From: Bacteroidota bacterium
Lineage (GTDB): Bacteria > Bacteroidota > Bacteroidia > Chitinophagales > Chitinophagaceae
Direction: 5' to 3'
NCBI GenBank assembly: GCA_023429985.1
Contig: JAEZCV010000010.1
Span: 1-13,920 of the forward strand
DNA length: 13,920 nucleotides
Below are positions 6,358 through 13,907 of this stretch, one piece after another. The translations under genes and the position numbers were made by a program. Position 1 is the first letter of the stretch. Every line of letters starts with the position of its first letter. The notes beneath the pieces were generated by a model that ran no database searches, was not told where the DNA came from, and saw only the letters and a program-made list of their open reading frames with translations.

Positions 6358-6372
6358 TCGCTCCTTACCGCT

Positions 6373-6380
6373 TATTTTTG
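6373..6380 (+). promoter_or_regulatory. -7 promoter element before the methyltransferase gene
   Basis: TATTTTTG is an exact TANNTTTG match ending four bases before the forced GTG start at 6385. The nearest upstream TTTG (6338-6341) is 31 bases away, too far for a standard -33 box. If the element is used, the transcript would begin at or just past the start codon. Confidence 0.5.
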
Positions 6381-6384
6381 AACC

Positions 6385-7182
6385 GTGTATTCTTCATTTG
6401 ATCTCACCCGCAAATACCTTACATATTTCTGGAATGCTTCCAACAGTAAGGGTCATGGTATGCATTCACCTTTTGTTTTTGATTTCATCCTTCATGTGCT
6501 CAATAATAAAAAAAATTACCAGCCCCCGGTTGAAATTGAAATTCTTCGTAAACAATTTTTAAATGATGATGAAGAAATTAAGTTGGTTGAATTGGGCGCA
6601 GGATCAAGAAAAGGAAATTCTTCAATAAAAAAAGTTTCCTCTATTGCAGCCACGGCCCTCAAAAATAAAAAACTGGCGCAGGTGCTTTTCAGGTTAGCGC
6701 GCCACTATCAACCCGGGAATATTATTGAGTTAGGAACTTCTTTAGGAATAACAACTGCCTACCTGGCAAGTTCCCATTCCAATGCTACCGTTTATACCAT
6801 AGAAGGAAATCCTCAAATAAGAAAAAAGGCAATGGAAGGTTTTGATCAGCTGGGATTAAAAAATATTCATTCTTTTCAAGGCAATTTTGATGACGTGGTT
6901 CCGGGTGTACTGGAAAGGGCTGGCAGGGTAGACCTGGGCTATATTGATGGAAATCACAGGCTGGAGCCTACTTTACGTTATTTTCACTGGATGCTGGAAA
7001 GGATAGAGCCACACAGCATTCTTGTTTTTGATGATATACACTGGAGCCGGGAGATGGAAGAAGCCTGGGAGCAGGTAAAATCACATCCTTCAGTTCAATA
7101 CACCATCGATATATTTTTCCTGGGCTTTGTATTTTTCAGGAAAGAATTCAGGTTAAAGCAGGATTTCACCATTCGTTTTTGA
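6385..7182 (+). CDS. Class I SAM-dependent methyltransferase (Methyltransf_24-like)
   Basis: The protein of 265 residues has a Rossmann-type SAM-binding core. Motif I is IIELGTSLG (113-121), followed by the acidic strand end VYTIEG and, later, VDLGYIDGNH and VFDDIHW (214-220), where paired aspartates and a following histidine resemble the metal or substrate site of O-methyltransferases. A conserved-looking N-terminal segment, ASNSKGHGMHSPFVFDF, is of a kind I recall in uncharacterised Bacteroidota methyltransferases. The start is forced: an in-frame TGA at 6379-6381 leaves GTG 6385 as the first possible start, and the next ATG would cut away this N-terminus. The acceptor molecule is unknown. 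It lies 27 bases after folA and 30 before pntAA, and neither neighbour suggests a substrate. Confidence 0.82.
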   Translation: MYSSFDLTRKYLTYFWNASNSKGHGMHSPFVFDFILHVLNNKKNYQPPVEIEILRKQFLNDDEEIKLVELGAGSRKGNSSIKKVSSIAATALKNKKLAQVLFRLARHYQPGNIIELGTSLGITTAYLASSHSNATVYTIEGNPQIRKKAMEGFDQLGLKNIHSFQGNFDDVVPGVLERAGRVDLGYIDGNHRLEPTLRYFHWMLERIEPHSILVFDDIHWSREMEEAWEQVKSHPSVQYTIDIFFLGFVFFRKEFRLKQDFTIRF

Positions 7183-7207
7183 TAGCAAACTATTTTGATA
7201 TAATTTG
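7178..7207 (+). promoter_or_regulatory. Candidate promoter of the pnt operon
   Basis: TTTG at 7178-7181 lies 19 bases before TAATTTG (7201-7207), the spacing expected for a Bacteroidota -33/-7 pair, though the -7 box is one base short of TANNTTTG. A TATAAT overlaps it at 7199-7204. The pntAA ATG follows five bases later at 7213, so the mRNA would be nearly leaderless. Confidence 0.5.
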
Positions 7208-7212
7208 ACACT

Positions 7213-8331
7213 ATGATCATTGGTATTTTAAAAGAGCCCGCACACGAAAACCGGGTTTCTCTTCTACCGGAAGGCGTAGCGCAACTCACCAAAAAAAACC
7301 AGCAGGTTTGGGTAGAACCCGGTGCCGGTGAAAGGGCTTCGGCCACCGATGATGAATATATTAAAGCCGGCGCAGAAATTAAATCTTTGCAGGAGATTTG
7401 TGCAAATGCCCAGGTAATACTTTCCATTCACCAGCCACTTGCCGATCTTGAAAATGGAAAAGTGCTTATAGGTGTTTACCAGCCCTTATATTTTCCCGAA
7501 AAAATGCAACAGCTTGCAGCCAAAGGCAATACTGTTTTCAGCCTGGATATGCTTCCGCGTACCACGCGTGCGCAAAGCATGGATGTTTTAAGTTCCCAGG
7601 CTAATATTTCGGGTTATAAAGCCGTACTAACTGCAGCAAGTCTTTATCCCCGGTATTTTCCCATGTTCATGACCGCTGCAGGTAGCATTGCTCCTGCAAA
7701 AGTGTTGATACTTGGTGCGGGTGTTGCCGGTCTGCAGGCCATTGCTACCGCAAAACGTTTAGGTGCTGTTGTTGAAGTTTTTGATACAAGACCACAGGTG
7801 AAAGAAGAAGTAATGAGCCTCGGTGCAAAATTTGTTGAAGTGGAAGGCGCTGCCGATGCATCTTCAGCAGGAGGTTATGCTGTAGAACAAACCGAAGATT
7901 ATAAGAACAAACAAAAACAAAGAATTGCAGAAAGTATAGCAAAGGCAGATATTGTTATTACAACTGCCCAGATCCCGGGGCGAAAGGCACCTGTACTCAT
8001 TACGGAAGATATGATACGTGCCATGCGCAAAGGATCTGTGATCATAGATATTGCTGCAGGAACTGGAGGAAATACGCCATTAACAAAAAACAATGAAATC
8101 ATTGTTGCACATGGAGTAACTATAGTTGGCAACAGTAATCTTCCTTCCACCATGCCTTCGGATTCCAGTAAATTGTATGGTAAGAATATTTTGAATTTCC
8201 TTGCGCTTATTAGCAGCAGGGAAGGTGAACTGAACCTGAACTGGGAAGATGATCTTGTGAAAGGCTCTTGCATTTGTTTCAATGGAGAAATGGTGCATGA
8301 AAGAATGAAACAAACAATGAACATTCAATAA
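7213..8331 (+). CDS. pntAA: NAD(P) transhydrogenase subunit alpha part 1 (NAD(H)-binding domain I)
   Basis: This soluble domain binds NADH and gives its hydride to NADP+ bound on PntB, in a complex driven by proton entry across the inner membrane; the products are NADPH and NAD+. The 372 residues contain the N-terminal alanine-dehydrogenase-like half and the Rossmann dinucleotide site GAGVAG (168-173), with Asp191 in FDTRP at the adenine-ribose position. LPRTTRAQSMDVLSSQ is the RQD-loop region typical of transhydrogenases. Alanine dehydrogenase is a relative, but this loop and the neighbouring pntAB and pntB genes decide the call. The alpha subunit is split in two here, as in Rhodospirillum, while E. 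coli has one fused PntA. The next gene starts six bases after the stop. Confidence 0.96.
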   Translation: MIIGILKEPAHENRVSLLPEGVAQLTKKNQQVWVEPGAGERASATDDEYIKAGAEIKSLQEICANAQVILSIHQPLADLENGKVLIGVYQPLYFPEKMQQLAAKGNTVFSLDMLPRTTRAQSMDVLSSQANISGYKAVLTAASLYPRYFPMFMTAAGSIAPAKVLILGAGVAGLQAIATAKRLGAVVEVFDTRPQVKEEVMSLGAKFVEVEGAADASSAGGYAVEQTEDYKNKQKQRIAESIAKADIVITTAQIPGRKAPVLITEDMIRAMRKGSVIIDIAAGTGGNTPLTKNNEIIVAHGVTIVGNSNLPSTMPSDSSKLYGKNILNFLALISSREGELNLNWEDDLVKGSCICFNGEMVHERMKQTMNIQ

Positions 8332-8337
8332 ATTTTT

Positions 8338-8661
8338 ATGGAAGGATTAATCACCTGGATCACGGGCAACCAGCAAACAATTTATATTGTTGTGCTTATG
8401 ATTTTTGTTGGAATTGAAGTGATAGGCCGTGTGCCCAGTGTTTTACATACACCTTTAATGAGTGGTGCCAATGCTATTCATGGCGTGGTGATCATTGGAG
8501 CTATCATTGTAATGGGTAAGGCAGAACCGGATAATTACCTCGCTCTTATACTTGGATTACTAGCCGTTATCCTTGGCACATTGAACGTGGTAGGAGGTTT
8601 TGTTGTTACCGACAGGATGCTGGAAATGTTCAAATCAAAAAAAGGAAAGAAGAAAGCCTGA
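8338..8661 (+). CDS. pntAB: NAD(P) transhydrogenase subunit alpha part 2 (membrane domain)
   Basis: This small 107-residue membrane protein supplies the alpha-side helices of the proton channel. About three hydrophobic segments are visible, near residues 12-30, 42-62 and 64-86, with EVIGRVPSVLHTPLMSGANAI between the first and second when read as EVIGRVPSVLHTP followed by LMSGANAI; this is the signature of the family. The protein ends in a lysine-rich tail (FKSKKGKKKA) expected on the cytoplasmic side. It begins six bases after pntAA and ends 37 before pntB, so translation and assembly are surely coordinated. There is no Shine-Dalgarno sequence in the spacer AAATTTTT. Confidence 0.96.
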   Translation: MEGLITWITGNQQTIYIVVLMIFVGIEVIGRVPSVLHTPLMSGANAIHGVVIIGAIIVMGKAEPDNYLALILGLLAVILGTLNVVGGFVVTDRMLEMFKSKKGKKKA

Positions 8662-8698
8662 ATCATTATTCGATTTTAAAATTTAATCAGAACCAAGC

Positions 8699-10255
8699 AT
8701 GTATTTCAGCCTGCTAACTGTTATTTATCTTTTTGCTTCCATCAGTTTTATTCTTGGATTAAAAATGCTTTCTCATCCCGAAACGGCAAGAAAAGGAAAT
8801 TTACTTGCTGCCGCAGGAATGACGCTGGCTATTTTCGGAACCATATTTTTATATGAGGATCCGGGTTCGGGAGAAAGACTGGGTAATTACGGGTGGATCT
8901 TTGCAGGGCTGATGATTGGTGGCGTAATCGGAACCATGATTGCCCGTAAGGTTAAAATGACTGCCATGCCGGAAATGGTGAGTCTTTTTAACGGTATGGG
9001 CGGTGCCTGTGCGGCATTGATATCAATTGAAGAATTCAATCATTTTGCTTCTTCCGATTTTGCTTTTCATATTACTCAATCATTTCCGGGGGAAGAAAGT
9101 TTCGACATGGCTTCATTTGAATTGCCCATGCAAACCGGAACCCTGCTTACCATTTTTCTCGGACTTATCATAGGCTCTGTTTCATTCGCAGGAAGCATGG
9201 TTGCCTGGGGCAAACTGAATGGAAAAGTAAAGGATAGATCATTCAAAGGCCAGCATATTGTTAACCTGGTGGTACTTACGCTGATCATTGGCATCAGCAT
9301 ATTTTTATTGTCCACCATAAGCTCTTCTTTTGAAGTGATCAATGGCAACCTGGTAAATACGGCCGACCGCATATCCATCAAAGGAGCCATCATTCAATTA
9401 AATACTTCTGTTTATGTTTTATTCTACATTGTTTTTATTCTTTCATTGATATATGGAATTTTATTTGTGATGCCAATCGGTGGTGCCGATATGCCTGTGG
9501 TAATTTCCTTATTGAATTCATTTACCGGTGTGGCTGCAGCATGTGGTGGATTTTTATACGATAATAAAGTGATGCTTACCGGTGGTATACTTGTGGGCGC
9601 TGCAGGCACCCTGCTTACTATTTTAATGTGCAGGGCCATGAACCGTTCGCTTGCCAATGTGTTGATAGGATCATTCGGTGGTGGAAGTTCAGGTGCTGGC
9701 CTTGCAGGTTCAACCGAACAAGGGCAGCATAAAGAAATCAGTTTATCAGATGCCGCTGTTGTTATGGCGTATGCTCATAAAGTTATGATCGTTCCAGGTT
9801 ATGGACTGGCAGTTGCGCAGGCCCAGCATGCATGTCATGAACTGGAAAAATTATTGAATGAGAAAGGTGTTGAAGTGAAGTATGCTATTCACCCGGTTGC
9901 CGGCCGTATGCCCGGGCATATGAATGTGCTGCTTGCAGAAGCTGATGTTTCTTATGAGAAACTAATGGAAATGGAACATGCAAATGATGAATTTCCATCA
10001 ACAGATGTTGTATTGATCCTGGGCGCCAATGATGTGGTAAATCCGGCAGCAAAAACAGATCCTGCATCGCCAATTTATGGCATGCCTATACTGGATGTTG
10101 AACTGGCAAAAACCGTGATCGTTAATAAAAGAAGTATGAAGCCTGGGTATGCAGGCATAGAAAATGATCTTTTTTTCAGGCCTAAAACATCCATGTTATT
10201 TGGTGATGCTAAAAAAGTTTTGCAGGACCTGATTGCAGAAATAAAAAGTTTGTAA
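8699..10255 (+). CDS. pntB: NAD(P) transhydrogenase subunit beta
   Basis: PntB carries the rest of the proton channel and the NADP(H)-binding domain III. The N-terminal two thirds is a run of hydrophobic helices containing GWIFAGLMIGGVIGTMIA, VSLFNGMGGACAALIS and IGGADMPVVISLLNSF. The last 170 or so residues form domain III: VPGYGLAVAQAQHA, HPVAGRMPGHMNVLLAEA, GANDVVNPAA (442-451), KRSMKPGYAGIEN and MLFGDAKK, all diagnostic. At 518 residues it is about 56 longer than the E. coli protein. The extra length falls mainly in two loops between membrane helices, around residues 105-140 (acidic and aromatic) and 200-235. It is the last gene of the pnt set; the next start is 32 bases on. Confidence 0.97.
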   Translation: MYFSLLTVIYLFASISFILGLKMLSHPETARKGNLLAAAGMTLAIFGTIFLYEDPGSGERLGNYGWIFAGLMIGGVIGTMIARKVKMTAMPEMVSLFNGMGGACAALISIEEFNHFASSDFAFHITQSFPGEESFDMASFELPMQTGTLLTIFLGLIIGSVSFAGSMVAWGKLNGKVKDRSFKGQHIVNLVVLTLIIGISIFLLSTISSSFEVINGNLVNTADRISIKGAIIQLNTSVYVLFYIVFILSLIYGILFVMPIGGADMPVVISLLNSFTGVAAACGGFLYDNKVMLTGGILVGAAGTLLTILMCRAMNRSLANVLIGSFGGGSSGAGLAGSTEQGQHKEISLSDAAVVMAYAHKVMIVPGYGLAVAQAQHACHELEKLLNEKGVEVKYAIHPVAGRMPGHMNVLLAEADVSYEKLMEMEHANDEFPSTDVVLILGANDVVNPAAKTDPASPIYGMPILDVELAKTVIVNKRSMKPGYAGIENDLFFRPKTSMLFGDAKKVLQDLIAEIKSL

Positions 10256-10287
10256 TAAATATTTTTGCTGGATTAAATAATTATTCA

Positions 10288-11655
10288 TTGCATTTACCTG
10301 CCGATTTCCTTGCCTCGATAAAAGAACTTCCGGGTTATAATGAAGAGCGCTTTATTAATGTTCATCAAAACCCGGAGCCACTGACTTCCATTCGCACCAA
10401 CCCATTAAAATTAAATGATGTAACTATTGCCTTTTCTTCTGTTGAAAGAATACCCTGGGCTAATTATGGCTATTATTTAAAAGACAGGCCATCTTTTACA
10501 TTTGATCCCTTGTTTCATGCAGGGGCCTATTATGTGCAGGAAGCATCCAGCATGTTTTTAGAACATGCATTGGAGCAGCTTGCTGATTTTTCCGCTCCAT
10601 TAAAAATTCTTGATCTCAGTGCAGCTCCAGGGGGAAAATCAACACATATACAATCATTGATCTCTGATGAAAGCTTACTGGTTTCGAATGAAGTGATCCG
10701 AAACAGGGCAATGGTTTTAAAAGATAATATTATTAAATGGGGCGCCGGAAATGTGGTAGTTACCAATAATGATCCTTCAGCGTTTGCAAAAATGCCTGGC
10801 TTTTTTGATGTGATGGTAGTGGATGCACCCTGCAGCGGCAGTGGCTTATTTAGAAAAGATCCTGATGCTGTTAATGAATGGAGCCTGAATAATGTTAACC
10901 TGTGCAGCCAGCGCCAGCAACGAATTCTGGCAAGTGCTTTACCCGCTTTGAAAGAAAATGGATTGCTGATTTATTCTACCTGTTCCTATTCTACAGAGGA
11001 AAATGAAATGATAGGAGACTGGCTGGTAGAGAAAATGGGAATGAAATCGGAGCAGCTTACAATTCCATCAGAATGGAATATTGTTGAAACGAAAGGAGAT
11101 AAAACCAATGCATACGGATACCGTTTTTATCCAGATAAAGTTAAAGGCGAAGGTTTCTTCTTATCATGCTTCACTAAGTTCGAACTCACAGAAAAAATAC
11201 ATTTTAAACCGGCGAAGTTTGAAAGACCGGGTATGGACGAAAAGGAAATTTTGAGAAAATGGATCCGTCCCGGAAATGAAGAACTGATTCGGGAACACGG
11301 AATTATTTATGCTATTCCAGCCGGTTTGTTAAATGAAGTTGCCATTTGCCGAAAGGTGTTAAATATTCAATATTGGGGCACAAGGATAGGAGAGATCATG
11401 CATAAAAAACTGGTTCCCGATCACGCTCTTGCTTTAAGTTCTTTGTTAAATGAAGATCTATCTTCAACATCACTTGAACCGGAAGATGCTATAAAATACC
11501 TGCAAAGGCAGGAAATGAGTATGAAACCGGCTGCAACAGGATGGCAGACTGTAAATTATAAGGGTTTTAAATTAGGATGGATCAATGCTTTAGCTAACAG
11601 GATTAATAACTATTATCCAAAAGAGTTAAGAATTCTAAAACAGTATAAAGGTTGA
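10288..11655 (+). CDS. RsmF-type rRNA cytosine-C5 methyltransferase (NOL1/NOP2/Sun family)
   Basis: The enzyme is predicted to add a methyl group to C5 of a cytosine in rRNA; E. coli RsmF modifies C1407 of 16S rRNA. Of 455 residues, the first 300 form the catalytic domain: SAM-binding SAAPGGKSTHI with Gly115, Gly116 and Lys117; the PCSGSGLFRKDPDA motif with Cys182; and YSTCSYSTEENE with Cys232, the nucleophile position of RNA m5C enzymes. The C-terminal part, ending VNYKGFKLGWINALANR, resembles the RsmF RNA-binding PUA-like domain. The start is TTG 10288, which gives the family-like LPADFL N-terminus; no ATG or GTG lies upstream in frame before pntB. It could be the last gene of the pnt transcript, as no promoter or terminator is clear in the 32-base gap. 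The exact target base is inferred. Confidence 0.88.
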   Translation: MHLPADFLASIKELPGYNEERFINVHQNPEPLTSIRTNPLKLNDVTIAFSSVERIPWANYGYYLKDRPSFTFDPLFHAGAYYVQEASSMFLEHALEQLADFSAPLKILDLSAAPGGKSTHIQSLISDESLLVSNEVIRNRAMVLKDNIIKWGAGNVVVTNNDPSAFAKMPGFFDVMVVDAPCSGSGLFRKDPDAVNEWSLNNVNLCSQRQQRILASALPALKENGLLIYSTCSYSTEENEMIGDWLVEKMGMKSEQLTIPSEWNIVETKGDKTNAYGYRFYPDKVKGEGFFLSCFTKFELTEKIHFKPAKFERPGMDEKEILRKWIRPGNEELIREHGIIYAIPAGLLNEVAICRKVLNIQYWGTRIGEIMHKKLVPDHALALSSLLNEDLSSTSLEPEDAIKYLQRQEMSMKPAATGWQTVNYKGFKLGWINALANRINNYYPKELRILKQYKG

Positions 11656-11682
11656 AGGTTTCAGAAATATTAAGCATATTTG
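11652..11682 (+). promoter_or_regulatory. Candidate promoter for the LysM protein gene
   Basis: CATATTTG at 11675-11682 matches TANNTTTG at seven of eight positions, and a TTG at 11652-11654 lies 20 bases upstream as a partial -33 box. The -33 box overlaps the end of the preceding gene. A leader of roughly 45 bases before ATG 11733 would result, longer than at the other promoters in this window. Confidence 0.42.
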
Positions 11683-11732
11683 TAAAGCTGACCTTCCATT
11701 ATTCGGATTATTGAAAAACTAATTTTATCCAA

Positions 11733-12698
11733 ATGAAAAAGATCCTATTACTGGTATTCTTAATCTCCGGCATTTATAGCCTGCAGGCACAGGAACTGAT
11801 TGTTCAACACAGCGAGCAGGGAAATTATCTTCAGCATAAAGTGGCTCCTAAGGAAAGTTTTTATTCTATTGGCAGATTGTATAATGTTCATCCAAAAGAT
11901 ATAGCTGCTTTCAATAAACTGGATATGGATAAAGGGTTGAACATAGACCAGGTTATCAGAATTCCTTTGAACAGCAGTAATTTTTCACAAAAATCGGATA
12001 ACGGCCGTGCGGTTTATTATGTTGTTGGTGAAAGTGAAGGTTTGTACAGGGTAAGTGTGAAGAACAACAATGTATTAATGGCCGACCTTAGAAAATGGAA
12101 CAAACTTTCCAACGATAATTTGAAACAGGGAGAAAAGCTGGTAGTGGGCTTTCTTGTTAGTGCTGAAGCAAATAACATTACCGCAGCACCTGTTCCGGAA
12201 AAGCCTGCACCACCGGTGAAGGAAACTGTAGCTGAACCGGTTAAAGAAACCGCTGCGAATGCAGATGTGGTTACTAACCCCCCGGTGCATTCTGAAGGCG
12301 ATGTTGAAAGGAAAAAAGAATTACCTGCTGTAAAACAGGCAGCAGCTCCCAAGCCTGCACAGGTAAATGATGGAAGTGGTGGATATTTCAAACCTTTATT
12401 TGAAGAACAGGTTCGTGGCAAAGCAATTTCAGTGAACCAGGCAATGTCGGCAGGAATCTTTAAGACTTCAAGTGGATGGGATGATAAAAAATATTATGTT
12501 TTAATAGATAAGGTAGAGCCGGGAACCATTATACGCCTGGTTAATCCTTCTAATAATAAAGCAGTATATGCAAAAGTTTTGGGTGAAATGAGTGGCATCC
12601 GCCAGAACCAGGGTTATGAATTGCGCATGAGTAATGCAGCTGCTTCAGCGCTTGAAGTTACCGATGAAGAAAAGTTTATTGTAAACGTGAATTATTAG
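11733..12698 (+). CDS. Secreted LysM protein with RlpA/double-psi-barrel-like C-terminus
   Basis: The 321-residue protein starts with a signal peptide (MKKILLLVFLISGIYSLQAQ), probably cut after Gln20, so it is exported; no lipobox cysteine is present. A LysM repeat spans about 33-78 (ESFYSIGRLYNVHPKDIAAFN), and a second, weaker LysM-like segment about 95-143. LysM modules bind the glycan of peptidoglycan. A low-complexity Ala/Pro/Val/Lys linker follows (about 148-215). The last 100 residues resemble an RlpA-type double-psi beta barrel, most clearly in PGTIIRLVNPSNNKAVYAKV and the YELRMSNAAASALEV end. The TAAHKTLPLG-type block, which in RlpA holds catalytic residues, is absent, so lytic transglycosylase activity is unlikely. 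A structural or binding role at the cell wall fits better. ATG 11733 is set by the signal peptide. Confidence 0.82.
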   Translation: MKKILLLVFLISGIYSLQAQELIVQHSEQGNYLQHKVAPKESFYSIGRLYNVHPKDIAAFNKLDMDKGLNIDQVIRIPLNSSNFSQKSDNGRAVYYVVGESEGLYRVSVKNNNVLMADLRKWNKLSNDNLKQGEKLVVGFLVSAEANNITAAPVPEKPAPPVKETVAEPVKETAANADVVTNPPVHSEGDVERKKELPAVKQAAAPKPAQVNDGSGGYFKPLFEEQVRGKAISVNQAMSAGIFKTSSGWDDKKYYVLIDKVEPGTIIRLVNPSNNKAVYAKVLGEMSGIRQNQGYELRMSNAAASALEVTDEEKFIVNVNY

Positions 12699-12726
12699 TT
12701 TAATCACCCAGTATCAACGAAGAATA

Positions 12727-12814
12727 GCCACAAAGACGCTTAGCCACGAAGTAAATTTCCATAATAATTCTTCGCGCCTTTGTGGCAAATACTTTACGCC
12801 TTTCGCGTCTTTGT
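12727..12814. repeat. Imperfect inverted repeat, GCCACAAAG type, in the convergent gap
   Basis: GCCACAAAGACGC (12727-12739) is complementary to GCGCCTTTGTGGC (12774-12786) at 12 of 13 positions. A further right-hand copy, GCGTCTTTGT (12805-12814), is an exact 10-base complement of 12730-12739, so the left arm could pair with either. It lies between the stop of the LysM gene and the stop of fmt, where it may help end both transcripts. There is no strong T tract. It looks like a degenerate dispersed intergenic repeat. Confidence 0.65.
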
Positions 12815-12824
12815 AGACAAAAAT

Positions 12825-13772
12825 CTATACAAAAGAATCGACCATTAAATTTTCACGCATTCGAAACCCACGAAGAAAGTCTTCCGTCATCATTTTCTTT
12901 TTACCTTCCAGCTGTAATTCTTTTACAACTAAAAATCCTCCTTCAGCAGAAATCTTTAAAAATGTTTTACCGTCGGTTACTATAGTGCCTGATTGCAGGG
13001 AATGATCAGCAAATTCCTTTTCGGTTTTAAATAACTTAAGAAGTTTTCCATCTAAAAAAGTAAACGCACCGGGAAAGGGAGAAAGTCCACGTACCAGGTT
13101 ATGAATTTTTTCCAGCGGAAGTTCCCAGTTGATCCTGCAGGTTTCTGTAAAAATTTTCGGTGCATGTTTTAGTTCGCGCCCCGGATCCCAATCGTGTTGA
13201 GGTTTTTCTTTTAAACTTCCATTTTCCAATTCTTTAATGGTCTTAACCAAAAGCGCCGCACCAATTTCTTTCATTTTATCGTGCAGCATTCCGGCAGTTT
13301 CATTTTCATCTATAGGGATGATCTCCTGCAACAAAACATCACCGGTATCAATTTCATGTTTCAATTTAAAAGTAGTAACACCGGTTTCTTTTTCGCCGTT
13401 TATTATAGCCCAGTTAATAGGAGCGGCGCCGCGGTATTGAGGTAACAGTGATCCATGTACATTAATGGTTCCCATTGGCGGCATATTCCATACCACTTCC
13501 GGCAGCATTCGAAATGCCACTACCACCTGAACATCGGCTTTTAGTTTTTCCAACTGCTCAATAAATTCGGGGTTCTTTAATTTTTCAGGTTGAAGAACAG
13601 GTAAGCCTTTTTCAATTGCATATTTTTTCACCGCACTTTCCTGCAGTTTCATTCCTCTTCCCGCAGGTTTATCCGGAGCAGTAATCACACCCACAATATC
13701 AAATCCTTCCCGAACAAGTGCATTCAGCGATGCCACTGCAAATTCGGGCGTACCCATAAAAACAATCTTCAT
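12825..13772 (-). CDS. fmt: Methionyl-tRNA formyltransferase
   Basis: Fmt transfers a formyl group from 10-formyl-tetrahydrofolate to Met on initiator tRNA, preparing it for translation start. The 315-residue protein has the same length as the E. coli enzyme. The N-terminus KIVFMGTPEFAVASL and ITAPDKPAGRG are the family entry motifs. The catalytic set is Asn104 and His106 in INVHGSLLPQYRGAAPI and Asp142 in EIDTGD. The C-terminal tRNA-binding domain begins near residue 205 and includes GLSPFPGAFTFLDG. Some catalytic-loop residues differ from E. coli (AFRMLP for AYGLILP, FKLKHEIDTG for MQMDVGLDTG), which I take as lineage variation. No peptide deformylase gene is adjacent. It is convergent with the LysM gene; its upstream side holds AT-rich DNA and a 7-bp array. 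Confidence 0.97.
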   Translation of the reverse strand: MKIVFMGTPEFAVASLNALVREGFDIVGVITAPDKPAGRGMKLQESAVKKYAIEKGLPVLQPEKLKNPEFIEQLEKLKADVQVVVAFRMLPEVVWNMPPMGTINVHGSLLPQYRGAAPINWAIINGEKETGVTTFKLKHEIDTGDVLLQEIIPIDENETAGMLHDKMKEIGAALLVKTIKELENGSLKEKPQHDWDPGRELKHAPKIFTETCRINWELPLEKIHNLVRGLSPFPGAFTFLDGKLLKLFKTEKEFADHSLQSGTIVTDGKTFLKISAEGGFLVVKELQLEGKKKMMTEDFLRGFRMRENLMVDSFV

Positions 13773-13830
13773 TAATAGAATATAATTAAGGAAACAAATT
13801 TTAATTATTATTATTATAATAATAGCAAAT
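13773..13830. other. AT-rich upstream region of fmt with a 16-bp palindrome
   Basis: The 58 bases before the fmt start are almost all A and T. TATTATTATAATAATA at 13809-13824 is a perfect palindrome. On the minus strand a TTTG (complement of 13795-13798) could act as a -33 box, but no good -7 consensus follows at the right distance, so I do not assign a promoter position. Nothing coding is visible. Confidence 0.5.
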
Positions 13831-13907
13831 CACCTTTCACCATTCACCATTCACCATTCACCATTCACTACTCACTACTCACTACTCACCATTCACCAGT
13901 CACTATT
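13831..13907. repeat. 7-bp tandem array, CACCATT/CACTACT family, 11 units
   Basis: Eleven units in perfect 7-bp phase run from 13831: CACCTTT, four CACCATT (13838-13865), three CACTACT (13866-13886), CACCATT, CACCAGT and CACTATT. The reverse complement of CACCATT, AATGGTG, is contained in the GTGAATG array at 4659-4741, so the two belong to one family in opposite orientation. Homogeneous blocks of identical units suggest recent slippage. The remaining 13 bases of the window hold nothing I recognise. Confidence 0.95.

Noticed and set aside
6299..6562. 87-residue plus-strand frame across the folA-methyltransferase junction
   Set aside because: It overlaps the ends of two well-supported genes in another frame and resembles nothing.
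7213..8331. Alanine dehydrogenase for the gene at 7213
   Set aside because: The protein is related, but the RAQSMD loop and the directly adjoining pntAB and pntB genes identify the transhydrogenase.
12017..12421. 134-residue minus-strand frame inside the LysM gene
   Set aside because: It is a Ser/Thr/Ala-rich shadow of the low-complexity linker on the other strand, with no domain or start context.
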